From the NCBI GenBank assembly GCA_032622095.1, contig CP136066.1, forward strand, positions 157,813,152-157,877,151: DNA of 64,000 nucleotides. The letters are read 5' to 3'. Shown here in pieces: positions 57,601 to 64,000 of this stretch. The notes below the pieces were generated by a model, which had not been told where the DNA came from, made no database searches, and saw nothing but the letters and a program-made list of their open reading frames with translations. The translations under genes and the position numbers were made by a program. The stretch is from Siphonodentalium dalli. Lineage: Eukaryota; Mollusca; Scaphopoda; Gadilida; Siphonodentaliidae. Each line of letters begins with the position of its first letter. Position 1 is the stretch's first letter.

Positions 57601-60600
57601 CATGGACGGGTTAAGTTTCCTTAAAAGCTAAGCAATAATTATTGAAAATTGTGAACGACATCTTGTGGTCATGAGTGAGCTCAGCAAACAAATACAGCAT
57701 ACAGTAATGCCCTAAATAATCGACTCCTTAACCACAAGCAGAATTATGGGTAATTTTTTAGGAATTAGTCGAAAATATGGCTTGTTGCCATTCATCAGAA
57801 AGCTCTGTGATGGCTTTCCGATGAATGGTAACAAGCCATATTTCCATTTAAATCCTGAAAAGTTACCCATAATTCTGCTGTGGTAAAGGAGTGGATTATT
57901 TAGGGCATCACTGTAGTAGTGTTCCATTTCATTTTGCAAGGTAGAACAGGTAGAACATAAATTTTTATAGCAAATTTAGTCATTTTTAAAGATGGATTAT
58001 CTCTTCATATAACAATTTCGAAATAGATTCGTGGGTATAAAATAATAAATTTTGAATTGAATACACATGTTTCGGAGATGCTTAACATTGATTTTATTTC
58101 CAATATCTTATTATAAAACGAGATGATTAAAAAATGGGAAACTTTATTGTTCTATTTTTAGAATAGACCATTCAGGGAATAGCATATAGCGATTAGGGTG
58201 TTCACATAGCTACGCTCCAAACGTCAAATGTCCTAGATTTATTATTTGTATTGTTTTATGCCATAGTTATAAGCAATGAAAGTGTCAATGACACTGTAGC
58301 TCAAATTGGAAAGGGAATAATTTAATGTATTACAGTCAATGGAGCGATTAGGAATGTGGAAAGTTGAATGTCTAATACTAGTTTATAGACATGAAGAGAA
58401 AAGTAAAATCCAAGATGGCTGCTGGCGGCTATGTTTTCGGCCGAATGACCCCAAAATGAGTCGTTCCCATCTACATGTCATTATTAACATTCATGACAAA
58501 TTTTATGACGATCAGACTAAAGGTACGACCTGTAGCCCTTGCTAAAGAATTTAGTCATACAAAGAGCAAAATCCAAGATGGCTGCTGGCGACCATGTTTT
58601 CGGCCGAATGACCCCAAAATTACTCGTTCCCATCTACATGTCATTGTTAACATCCATGACAAGTTTTATGATGATCAGACTAAAGGTACGACCTGTAGCC
58701 CGTACTAAAGAATTTAGTCATACAAAGAGTAAAATCCAAGATGGCTGCTGGCGGCCATGTTTTTTGGCCAAATGACCCCAAAAGTACTCATTCCAATCTA
58801 CATGTCAATATTAACATCCATGACAAATTTCATGATGATCAGATGAACAGTACGAACTGTGGCCTGTGCTAATGGATTAAATTTTTAAATCCAAGATGGC
58901 TGCTGGCGGCCATGTTTTTTGTCCGAATGACCTCAAAATGACTCGTTCCCATCTACATTCCAATTTCAACAGCCATGACAAATTTTATGATGATCAGACT
59001 AAATGTACGACCTGTAGCCCGTGCTAAAGGATTTAGTCATACAAAGAGTAAAATCTAAGATGGCTGCTGGCGACCATGTTTTTTGGCCGAATGACCCCAA
59101 ACTTACTCGTTCCCATCTACATGTCAATATTATCATCCATGACAAATTTCATGATGATCAGACAAACAGTACGACCTGTGGCCCGTGCTAATGGATTAAA
59201 TTTTGAAATCCAAGATGGCCACTGGCGGCCATGTTTTTTGTCCGAATGACCCCAAAATGACTCGTTCCCATCTACATTCCAATATCAACAGCCATGACAA
59301 ATTTTATGATGATCAGACTAAAAGTAGGACATGTAGCCCATGCTAAAGGATTTAGTCATACATAGAGTAAAATCCAAGATGGCTGCTGGCGACCATGTAT
59401 TTTGGCCGATTGACCCCAAAATTACTCCTTCCCATTTACATGTCATTGTTAATATCCATGACAAATTTTATGATGATCAGACTAAATGTACGACCTGTAG
59501 CCCGTGCTAAAGGATTTAGTCATACAAAGAGTAAAATCTAAGATGGCTGCTTGCGACCATATGTTTTTTGGCCGAATGACCCCAAAATTACTCGTTCCCA
59601 TCTACATGTCAATATTATCATCCATGACAAATTTCATGATGATCAGACAAACAGTATGACCTGTGGCCCGTGCTAATGGATTAAATTTTGAAATCCAAGA
59701 TGGCCATGTTTTTTGTCCGAATGACCCCAAAATGACTCGTTCCCATCTACATTCCAATATCAACAGCCATGAAAATTTTTATGATGATCAGACTAAAAGT
59801 AGGACATGTAGCCCGTGCTAAAGGATTTAGTCATACATAGAGTAAAATCCAAGATGGCTGCTGGCGACCATGTTTTTTGGCCGATTGACCCCAAAATTAC
59901 ACGTTCCCATTTACATGTCATTGTTAATATCCATGACAAATTTTATGATGATCAGAATAAAGGTACGACCTGCAGCCCGTGCTAAAGAATTTAGTCATAC
60001 AAAGAGTAAAATCCAAGATGGCTGCTGGTGGCCATGTTTTTTGGCCGAATGACCCCAAAATTACTTGTTCCCATCTACATGTCAATATTATCATCCATGA
60101 CAAATTTCATGATGATCAGACGAACAGTACGACCTGTGGCCCGTGCTAATGGATTAAATTTTGAAATCCAAGATGGCAGCTGGCGGCCATGTATTTTGTC
60201 CGAATTACCCCAAAATGACTCGTTCCCATCTACATGTCATTATTAACATTCATGACAAATTTTATGATGATCAGACTAAAGGTACGACCTGTAGCCCGTG
60301 CTAAAGGATTTACTCATACAAAGAGTAAAATCCAAGATGGCTGCTGGCGGCCATGTTTTTTGGCCGAATGACCCCAAAATTACTCGTTCCCATCTACATG
60401 TCATTATTAACATTCTTGACAAATTTTATGATGATCAGACTAAAAGTACGACCTGTAGCACGTGCTAAAGAATTTAGTCATACAAAGAGTAAAATCCAAG
60501 ATGGCTGCTGGCGGCCATGTTTTTGGGCCAAATGACCCCAAAATTACTCGTTCCCATCTACATGTCAATATTAACATCCATGACAAATTTCATGATGATC

Positions 60601-63040
60601 AGACAAACAGTACGGCCTGTAACCCGTGCTAATGGATTGAATTTTGAAATCCAAGATGGCCACTGGCGGCCATGTTTATTTTCCGAATGACCCCAAAATT
60701 AATCATTCTGGTCTAAATGTTGATGTCAACAGCTATGACAAATTTCATAATGATCCGACCAAAGGTACGACCTGTAGCCTGCATTGTTGACGCCTTACGT
60801 ACACACGCACACACTGACACACGGACGATGGACGACAAAGCCATGGCAATAGCTCAAACTTTACAAAGTAAAGTTGATCTAATAATGAGTCTATTAAATT
60901 AACATTTATTTGTTACAAAATTACACAATAAAATTTCTGGTCTATTGTTTGTTAGCTAAACAACCACACGTTTTTAGACCAGAAAATATTCGAAATATAA
61001 TCAATATAAATCGAAAGAAGCATTTCCGGACAGGAGTCTTCGATTCATATCTAATATTTTATACCCGGTATCTATATAACACATATTTACAAAGAGATAG
61101 ACGATCTTTAAAATTGCAATCAGCAATGCATAAAACTCTTTACTGACAATTTAAGCTTCACTACCATGCTTACCTGAATTTCTTTCTTCCACACAATCGA
61201 ATGTGACATGCTGTCCCATAGAAACAGTCTCTTGTCAGATCCACAGGTTAGAAACTGGTGCTGCGTTGGATGTGCAGCCACTCCCCACAACTCATCAATA
61301 TGACCCTGTCAAGCGACGATAAGAGGAATCAAAACCCAATAGCAGTGAATATTACAGGCTTCAAAATATGGTGCAGAATGAGGTCCCTGGTGAGTGAATT
61401 TAGTGAAGATACCCCGCAGAGTAGGCTAGCAGCACCAAATTCACCCTATGGGAACCTCATTCTGCATGGCCTCATCTGCTATGGGAGACAAAGACTCAGA
61501 TTGAAGTTCCCAAATGGTGAAATTGAATATTGTGATGTACACCCATTGGGAACCTCGATTATTCTATGTGTCATCTGCCAATTTGGGGATATAGATAAAC
61601 TAATCTAAATAGAAATAGAATCTATATGAAGAAGTTTCTGTAGAAATTTGATAATAAAGAAGCATTCCAGAAAAGATGAGGTCTCAGCAGAATGAGGTCA
61701 CCAGAGGGTAAATTTAGTGATGCTAGCCTGCTGCCCGAGAGAGCTTCACTAAATTCACCCTCTGGGAACCTCATTCTGCAAATGGCAGCACACAAAACCC
61801 AATAGCAGTGAATGTTTACAGGTCTCAAAATATGGTGCTGAACATTTGCAGAATGAGGTCCCTGGAGGGTGAATTTAGTGACTCTACCACGCACAGTAGG
61901 CTAGCATCACTAAATTCACATTCTTGGGACCTAATTCTGCTAAGTATCTGCGTAGGACTCATCTTCTCAGGAAAGTAGATTTATTATCAAATATTAAAAT
62001 AAAAAAAAAAAATTAGTTTCTTTTTCTTTTTAAGTTTAGTTTCTCTATATTCCCAAATTGGCAGATGACACAATGCACAATTGAGGTACCCAATGGGTGC
62101 AAATCAGCATCTTCTGGGAACTTAAATCTGAGTATAAGACTCCCATGGCAGATGAGACCACGCAGAATGAGGTCCCCAGAGGGTGAATTTAGTGATGCTT
62201 GCCTGCTGTGCAGTGAAATTTCCAACTGCACTCCCCCGCACCCTGAACCAGACCAAACTCCTAGGTTTGCAAAATTCAGTTTTAATGTTTAAAAGATAAA
62301 AATGTGCTGTAGGCCCTTTTGTGCCCGAAGGGAGTCTGTTTCAGTTAGTTGTAAATAAACTTATCCTAACCTATCCTGACATCAAAGATCCATGCATGGA
62401 CGATTGTGATTTTTGATTCCTTTTGGGAAACTGATCATTTTCGTGTCCATCATTATGATAACTGATTACCATAAATATTAAAAATGCATAATCCGAATTA
62501 ACGCTCGCAAATTACTATTTCCTTGGCTTCGGGGGTAAAAAATATTTGATTCGAGTCAAGGAACTCACCCATCAAAGCTCAGAGTGATCAGATATTGATG
62601 TTTGAAATCTATTATTTTTCACCACCGATAATTTTAAGTGGCCCAGTAAACAGCTGACGAGAAGTCGGTCTGGAACCAAATTGAGGATGAAAATGGATAA
62701 CTTTAAAATTAAGTGGCTTTTTTGTGTGTCAGATATTGACAAACCGGCAAACTTTCGTTGAACAAAAAGTTGATAAATAACAGGTTTTGGGCAATTTTAT
62801 ACTATAGTTGACTGTGGTTAGCATTATTTTTGGGCAAATACTCGATTCTGATAACTGAAGCAGCATTTCAAAAAATGTTGTTATTGTTGCAATCTGATGA
62901 TATGGGGACCATACCTGAACAATAGGATTGAACATGAGATCCACCGTTCCCTGCATAATACAGTTCTTAGTTGTTCCGACTAATACTAGGTTCCCTTTGC
63001 TTTGGCTGAGAGCTCTGACTGGACCATATTCCTCTGGAAG
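42513..63040 (-). CDS. EML-family (echinoderm microtubule-associated protein-like) gene, partial
   Basis: Seven exons, read from 63040 down to 42513, join in phase into 275 codons with no stop. EML proteins bind microtubules. They carry an N-terminal HELP motif and a tandem atypical propeller (TAPE) domain built from WD40-like repeats (family knowledge). The exons here cover the C-terminal propeller: GHIDELWGVAAHP, HPDGNMVVIGTQASRW, HTDGNEQ, YLAVGNRDNFVYI, GHSSYITHLDWS, NSGDYEVLYW, IWPEGADGTDVN, ADDFGKVNLYKYPC. The HELP-side exons lie right of the window. The closing '..HSSHV..GGKD..QW' repeat was not found on the left. The EML paralogue cannot be decided. Confidence 0.95.
42818..46085. mobile_element. 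PRL-A pearl-like element split by a CACTG transposon
   Basis: Start palindrome AAAGTGTCAATGACACTTTA, then TTACAGTCAATGGAGCGATT. Core units run to 43441 and resume at 45702 (TTATATGGCTGAATTACCCC, CCATGTTTT-type phase conserved). The right end is lost at the Helitron-like element. It lies in the intron between exons 6 and 7. Confidence 0.8.
43442..45701. mobile_element. 2.26-kb CACTG-ended transposon with TIRs of about 570 bp
   Basis: Ends CACTGTCGGATACCCGTTTA and its inverse, flanked by ATGTT at 43437-43441 and 45702-45706. Neighbouring PRL-A units confirm that ATGTT was single before insertion. The inverted repeats run to about 44015 and 45110 (GCATAAAAATGACACGCCGA inverted near 45150). Each TIR carries CCAAGATGGCGGCGCC, then AAACGGTAAGTG. 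CACTG ends with a 5-bp duplication resemble Transib-like elements (tentative). The interior of about 1.1 kb has no recognised transposase; 44650-44930 is GC-richer. Confidence 0.8.
46092..46743. mobile_element. Probable non-autonomous Helitron
   Basis: Begins TCTACTATATATTTTGAGAA (TC start) and ends GCCAGTGGCGGGCTAACCTG then CTAGT (CTRR-T end), the pattern of Helitron termini. No inverted ends or target duplication. The interior repeats TCCTTTATAGA(A/C)TC and ACCGATTGAG(A/C)(C/T)C at two places 360 bp apart. Confidence 0.5.
46777..46947. mobile_element. PAL-TTAA, 29 nt from EML exon 6
   Basis: TTAACCCTTCCATGACCGGA .. CATGTCATGACAGGGTTA, single-hairpin form. It ends 29 nt inside the intron from the donor of exon 6. 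Confidence 0.85.
46977..47069 (-). CDS. EML exon 6 of 7 seen
   Basis: 93 bp. Acceptor TGATTTTGCAG before 47069; donor GTGAGT after 46977. It encodes GTNGKQVTAPNVIKDVKWAT then QNCTLNFNTA; two bases complete Trp (TGG) from exon 5 and the last G starts the glycine of exon 7. The 'KDVKWATQNCTL' segment matches the variable linker strand between EML blades. Confidence 0.95.
47070..47856. repeat. Intron; dispersed repeat at about 47570-47770
   Basis: CCCATTCAGTTATAAAAGTA, GAATGGTCTATTATTCTGGA, GAAGCAGACAACAGACA and an inverted pair (ATAAGTTCAACAAATGATCT / AGGTTGAACTTATTAT). Ends with AAAGTGTTAAC. Related pieces occur at 2085, 4684, 5870, 15430, 16230, 40535, 48240 and 63890, so this is a common element whose full form I cannot define. 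Confidence 0.55.
47857..48090. mobile_element. PAL-TTAA element, two hairpins
   Basis: TTAA at both ends (47857-47860, 48087-48090). The first-hairpin start is shortened (GAGCTGTGCATTCTG). Confidence 0.85.
48091..48592. other. Intron; C run and dispersed-repeat piece
   Basis: C run 48097-48121. TGGGCTGGATATGATG is repeated in tandem near 48192-48227. 48240-48310 is an inverted piece of the 47590 repeat. No exon. Confidence 0.45.
48593..48768. mobile_element. PAL-TA, right inner arm deleted
   Basis: The full left arm to GGAAAGCTCTC is joined to AGACTAAATCCTGAAAAATT. Termini and TA flanks intact. Confidence 0.9.
49042..49129 (-). CDS. EML exon 5 of 7 seen
   Basis: 88 bp. Acceptor TTTTTTTTCAG before 49129; donor GTAAGT after 49042. 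It encodes GHSSYITHLDWSSDSEYLCT then NSGDYEVLY plus T (first base of Trp). GHS..LDWS..NSGDYE..YW is a hallmark EML segment. Confidence 0.97.
49244..49545. mobile_element. BIP element, truncated right
   Basis: The left hairpin (ATAGTGTGTCTGTAATTTTC..) and the outer spacer are present. The middle of the spacer (CACCTCGATTATG part) is missing, and the right hairpin stops at GGATGAATTTGGTGATAC. It begins 115 nt upstream of exon 5's acceptor. Confidence 0.8.
49546..49981. other. Intron sequence, nothing recognised
   Basis: Part of the intron between exons 4 and 5. AT-rich, no matched repeat. Confidence 0.5.
49982..50079 (-). CDS. EML exon 4 of 7 seen
   Basis: 98 bp. Acceptor TGTATTTTCAG before 50079; donor GTAAGT after 49982. 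Two bases complete Asp from exon 3, then GKYLAVGNRDNFVYIHHVSE and GGHKYSKAGRCS. SPDGKYLAVG..DNFVYI is a typical WD-like strand pair. Confidence 0.97.
50145..50974. mobile_element. PAL-TTAA element with nested fold-back
   Basis: AACCCCTCCATGACTGGAGC at the left, AGCTCCTGTCATGAAAGGGTT then TTAA (50971-50974) at the right. Both family hairpins are present (to 50345). The right terminal segment is displaced by an insertion at 50357-50940. It starts 66 nt upstream of exon 4's acceptor. Confidence 0.85.
50357..50940. mobile_element. Nested fold-back element
   Basis: ATAGAACCGCATGAGTGTCT (50360) is mirrored at 50522, with stems of about 75 bp around GGGACGCAGTCCC. Next, TTTTTATTACATATCT (near 50524) is mirrored by AGATATGTAATAAAAA at about 50925-50939. 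The host element's phrase CTTTAAT/..ACACCAGCGCAGC is interrupted precisely. Confidence 0.75.
50975..51831. other. Intron; dispersed repeat at 51507-51670
   Basis: 51507-51670 pairs with 8945-9110 (ATTATTAGGTGTATTCTGGA, CTGCCATGTGGCTTTAAAA). The rest is unassigned. The ORF at 51096-51284 has no domain. Confidence 0.5.
51832..52928. mobile_element. PRL-B pearl-like element, copy 1
   Basis: Starts AACAAGAGATCGACTGTCGT. Five core units of about 174 bp (AAGATGAATAACTCTAGAAT at 51992, 52166, 52339, 52513 and 52687 approximately). Then GGACGGACGTACGGACGCAT and further ACGG-type words, then a hairpin-like end (CAGTATACCCCCCTTTT.. ..AAGGGAGTATA). This matches the published organisation of bivalve pearl elements: left end, about 160-bp tandem core, ACGG-type microsatellite, right end. 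Confidence 0.8.
53005..54219. mobile_element. PRL-B pearl-like element, copy 2
   Basis: Starts AACAAGAGATGGACTGTCGT. Six units of about 174 bp, then GGACGTACGGACGG and GATTGACGGACAGG, then CAGTATACCCCCCTTTTATT with mirrored AAAAGGGGGTATA. Same orientation as copy 1, 77 bp away. Confidence 0.8.
54220..54775. other. Intron sequence, nothing recognised
   Basis: AT-rich; no matched repeat or exon. Confidence 0.45.
54776..54871. repeat. 31-bp minisatellite (TTAACTGGTATGCAGGATT..)
   Basis: Three units of TTAACTGGTATGCAGGATTT plus GACCCTTTCAG. Further units are stranded at 55066-55097 and 55485-55505, between and after two TTAA insertions, because each unit contains GTTAAC. Confidence 0.85.
54872..55075. 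mobile_element. PAL-TTAA element in minisatellite
   Basis: TTAACCCTTTCATGATTGGA at the left, AAGCTCCAGTCATGGAAC at the right. Inserted at the GTTAAC of the third minisatellite unit. Confidence 0.8.
55098..55486. mobile_element. TTAA element with CCCTTTACCCAACA ends
   Basis: TTAA at 55098-55101 and 55483-55486. Ends CCCTTTACCCAACA are mirrored. Two hairpins (centre TCGACCATAGGTCGCC and inverse) flank an AT-rich middle that matches 7990 and 22800. Right subterminal TTTTGGCCGGTTT repeat. Confidence 0.85.
55521..56035. mobile_element. hAT-like MITE 41 nt from EML exon 3
   Basis: Ends CAGGGTTCGCGCTG and CAGCGCGGACCCTG with a perfect 8-bp duplication GTGGTGAC (55513-55520, 56036-56043). Subterminal TGGCAAA/TTTGGCAA words. 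It is inverted relative to 56302-57149, judging from subterminal sequence. Confidence 0.95.
56076..56232 (-). CDS. EML exon 3 of 7 seen
   Basis: 157 bp. Acceptor TCTTTTCCCACAG before 56232; donor GTAAGT after 56076. It encodes DAAHCCCFHPDGNMVVIGTQ, ASRWIVLDLSTHEIVHVHTD, GNEQIEVVEYSP plus G. The 'FHPDG..VIGT..RW.VLD....HTDGNEQ' pattern is diagnostic of EML C-terminal blades. hAT-like MITEs lie 41 nt downstream and 70 nt upstream. Confidence 0.98.
56302..57149. mobile_element. hAT-like MITE 70 nt upstream of EML exon 3
   Basis: Ends CAGGGTTCACGCTG and CAGCGTGAACCCAG. Flanking 8-mers GAGTTTGG and GTGTTCGG (6 of 8 match). Interior AT-rich with TTGGCCAAA(T/C)T words. Confidence 0.85.
57180..57318. 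mobile_element. BIP hairpin, short form
   Basis: AGAATGAGGTCTCCAGAGGG with its inverse, then AAAAGTCTGACACACTATAT. Only the right outer terminus is present. Confidence 0.8.
57367..57614. mobile_element. PAL-TTAA element, two hairpins
   Basis: TTAA at 57367 and 57611. Left CGGTTTCATGACGTGAGCTG, right AAGCTCCAGTCATGGACGGG. Confidence 0.85.
57701..57914. mobile_element. PAL-TA palindrome, full length
   Basis: TACAGTAATG .. CATCACTGTA. Several arm mismatches (CACAAGCAG, GAATTAGTCG), so it is an older copy. Confidence 0.9.
57915..58274. other. Intron sequence, nothing recognised
   Basis: AT-rich; no exon or matched repeat. Confidence 0.45.
58275..60880. mobile_element. PRL-A pearl-like element, complete, about 15 units
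   Basis: Starts AATGAAAGTGTCAATGACAC with TTACAGTCAATGGAGCGATT. 'AAGATGGC' then recurs near 58410, 58573, 58736, 58890, 59054, 59207, 59374, 59538, 59693, 59847, 60014, 60166, 60332, 60496 and 60651, mean spacing 160 bp. Units are of two types, about 164 bp (..AGTCATACAAAGAGTAAAAT) and about 154 bp (..TGGATTAAATTTTGAAATCC). It ends with ACACACGCACACAC / ACGGACGATGGACG and the hairpin AACTTTACAAAGTAAAGTT. Confidence 0.9.
61174..61305 (-). CDS. EML exon 2 of 7 seen
   Basis: 132 bp, phase 0 at both ends. Acceptor GCTTGACAG before 61305; donor GTAAGC after 61174. It encodes GHIDELWGVAAHPTQHQFLT, CGSDKRLFLWDSMSHSIVWK, KEIQ. 'GH.DELWG.A.HP....FLTCG.D..L.LWD' is the best-conserved EML blade. Confidence 0.98.
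61330..61792. mobile_element. BIP subtype 2 with long flanking direct repeat
   Basis: Hairpins and spacer as at 33466. Flanks AAAACCCAATAGCAGTGAAT and ACAGG(C/T)(T/C)TCAAAATATGG occur both before it (61330-61371) and after it (61793-61836). Confidence 0.8.
61793..62230. mobile_element. BIP subtype 2, second copy, right end truncated
   Basis: GCAGAATGAGGTCCCTGGAG hairpin, a spacer in inverse order (TATTCCCAAATTGGCAGATG, ACCCAATGGGTGCA) and half of the second hairpin, ending near GCCTGCTGTGCAGTGAAATT. An A run lies at 62002-62013. Confidence 0.75.
62231..62914. other. Intron sequence, nothing recognised
   Basis: Contains TTGTAAATAAACTTATCCTA-like words (62348). No exon or matched repeat. Confidence 0.45.
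62915..63040 (-). CDS. EML exon 1 of 7 seen
   Basis: 126 bp, phase 0. Acceptor TGTCATTTTCAG before 63040; donor GTATGG after 62915. It encodes LPEEYGPVRALSQSKGNLVL, VGTTKNCIMQGTVDLMFNPI, VQ. 'PE.YG.(V/I)RA......LVGT..N.I..GT' is the EML segment preceding the GHxDELWG blade. More 5' exons must lie beyond 64000, since no HELP or first-propeller sequence is seen. Confidence 0.95.
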
Positions 63041-63194
63041 CTGAAAATGACAAATATTTGTGTTATAATTGCTTGAACCCAGGCCACTATCATATAAAGT
63101 AGCATTCAGAAATACCATATAAGGTATGTGTAGGGACTTGCATTGCATTGAAAACATAATCTCTCTGTTATGTGTGTTAATGTATACAACTGCT

Positions 63195-63775
63195 TTGTAG
63201 AATAACTACAGTAAAAACGGGCAGACTGAACCTAAATTCGAACTTGATCTGTATTTTCATATGAGTAATCTGTATGCCCAATTTGAAAACAAACACATAA
63301 TTATAACTAAAGCTATCACCCAGAAACCAAAATAATTGTTAGATTATAAGCCAACAAGGACCATAACTCTGGTAAAAAATAGGCGGATGTAACCCAAATT
63401 CGAATTTGACCTGTATTTTCATGAGTAATTCATATTTGAAAACAATCAAATAACTAAACTAAAGTTATCACAGGAAACCAAAATAATTGGCAAATTCTAA
63501 GTCGACAAGAAACATAACTCCAGTAAAAATTGGCGGACCAATTCCAAATTCAAACATGACCTGTATTTTCATGTGGCTAATCCACATACAAAATTTGAAA
63601 ACAATCAAACAACTAAAACTAAAATCATTTGGGCACCAAAATAATTGGCAAATTTTAAGTCCACAAGGACCATTATTCCAGCAAAAATGGGCAGATTGAA
63701 CCCAAATTCGAACTTGACCATTATTTCCATCATCCAGAAACCATCTGGGATGGACAGACAGACACTGCTGATTTC
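63195..63775. mobile_element. PRL-C-related tandem repeats
   Basis: Four units of about 140-150 bp with CCAAATTCGAACTTGACC-type words, CTGTATTTTCAT, ACAATCAAA(T/C)AACTAAA and ATAACTC(T/C)(G/A)GTAAAAA; then GATGGACAGACAGACACTG. Confidence 0.65.
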
Positions 63776-64000
63776 TATAGTCAAACAATTTCGGTGGACA
63801 ATAAACAGTGATCCCCTTAAAAATCTTGTATATTTTATAATTTCACTATTTGAGGACTGATCTGGTTAGCGGTTATCTCCCAATCAGATATAAAAGTATA
63901 AATGATAAATGGAATAGTCTATTATTCATTTGAAGGGGTGTTCAGGAAATATAAGCAGACAACAGACAGACAGATAGATAATACAAGTGAAGTATTCTTA
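63776..64000. repeat. Dispersed repeat piece at the window edge
   Basis: CAGATATAAAAGTATAAATG, AATAGTCTATTATTCA and GCAGACAACAGACAGACAG match the repeat at 47590. It is cut by the window end. Confidence 0.6.

Overview
This is eukaryotic, metazoan intron and intergenic DNA, very rich in repeats, with one recognisable host gene. Large introns with canonical GT..AG sites, a 5'-truncated non-LTR retrotransposon, TTAGGG-like tracts and 'pearl'-type elements (about 160-175 bp tandem cores, ACGG-type microsatellites, terminal hairpins) suggest a marine invertebrate. A lophotrochozoan such as a bivalve is the best guess, because pearl elements were first described in bivalves; I cannot name the species.

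Host gene: seven consecutive minus-strand exons between 63040 and 42513 (825 bp, 275 codons) encode the C-terminal beta-propeller part of an EML (echinoderm microtubule-associated protein-like) protein. All six exon junctions keep phase and all splice sites are canonical. The 5' exons lie beyond the right edge. The exon(s) after 42513 were not found. The introns (0.85-6.0 kb) consist largely of mobile elements, several ending 29-120 nt from an exon. I see no other intact protein gene.

Layout. 1-7.4 kb: old repeats, two related elements with G-run/C-run ends, a degenerate transposon-coding remnant, an 18-unit 34-bp minisatellite and a 100-N gap. 7.4-23 kb: MITEs, a pearl-type array split by a hAT-like MITE, a 1.5-kb element with inverted ends, and a MITE nested inside a MITE. 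23.9-27.9 kb: a tRNA-derived SINE split by a 3.6-kb TA-flanked element that carries telomere-like repeats, palindromic repeats and a LINE fragment. 27.9-32 kb: fold-back elements, including a 1.19-kb near-complete palindrome. 32-42 kb: MITEs, a 44-bp-TIR TTAA element and a 20-bp minisatellite. 42.5-63 kb: EML exons among a 2.26-kb CACTG-ended transposon, a probable Helitron, two pearl families and a hAT MITE pair around one exon.

Repeat families named here. PAL-TA: about 210-bp near-perfect palindromes ending TACAGTAATG..CATTACTGTA. PAL-TTAA: elements flanked by TTAA with CCCTT(T/C)CATGAC ends and one or two internal hairpins around GAATGCA(T/C)TGG. BIP: elements with GTGTGTCTG(T/A)CATTTGCAGAATG ends. 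PRL-A to PRL-D: tandem-core repeat families, A to C being pearl-like. The nesting gives relative ages: PRL-A is older than the hAT-like and CACTG elements inside it; the SINE is older than the 3.6-kb TA element; the minisatellite at 54.8 kb is older than its TTAA insertions. No intact transposase was recognised, so everything mobile here looks non-autonomous or dead.
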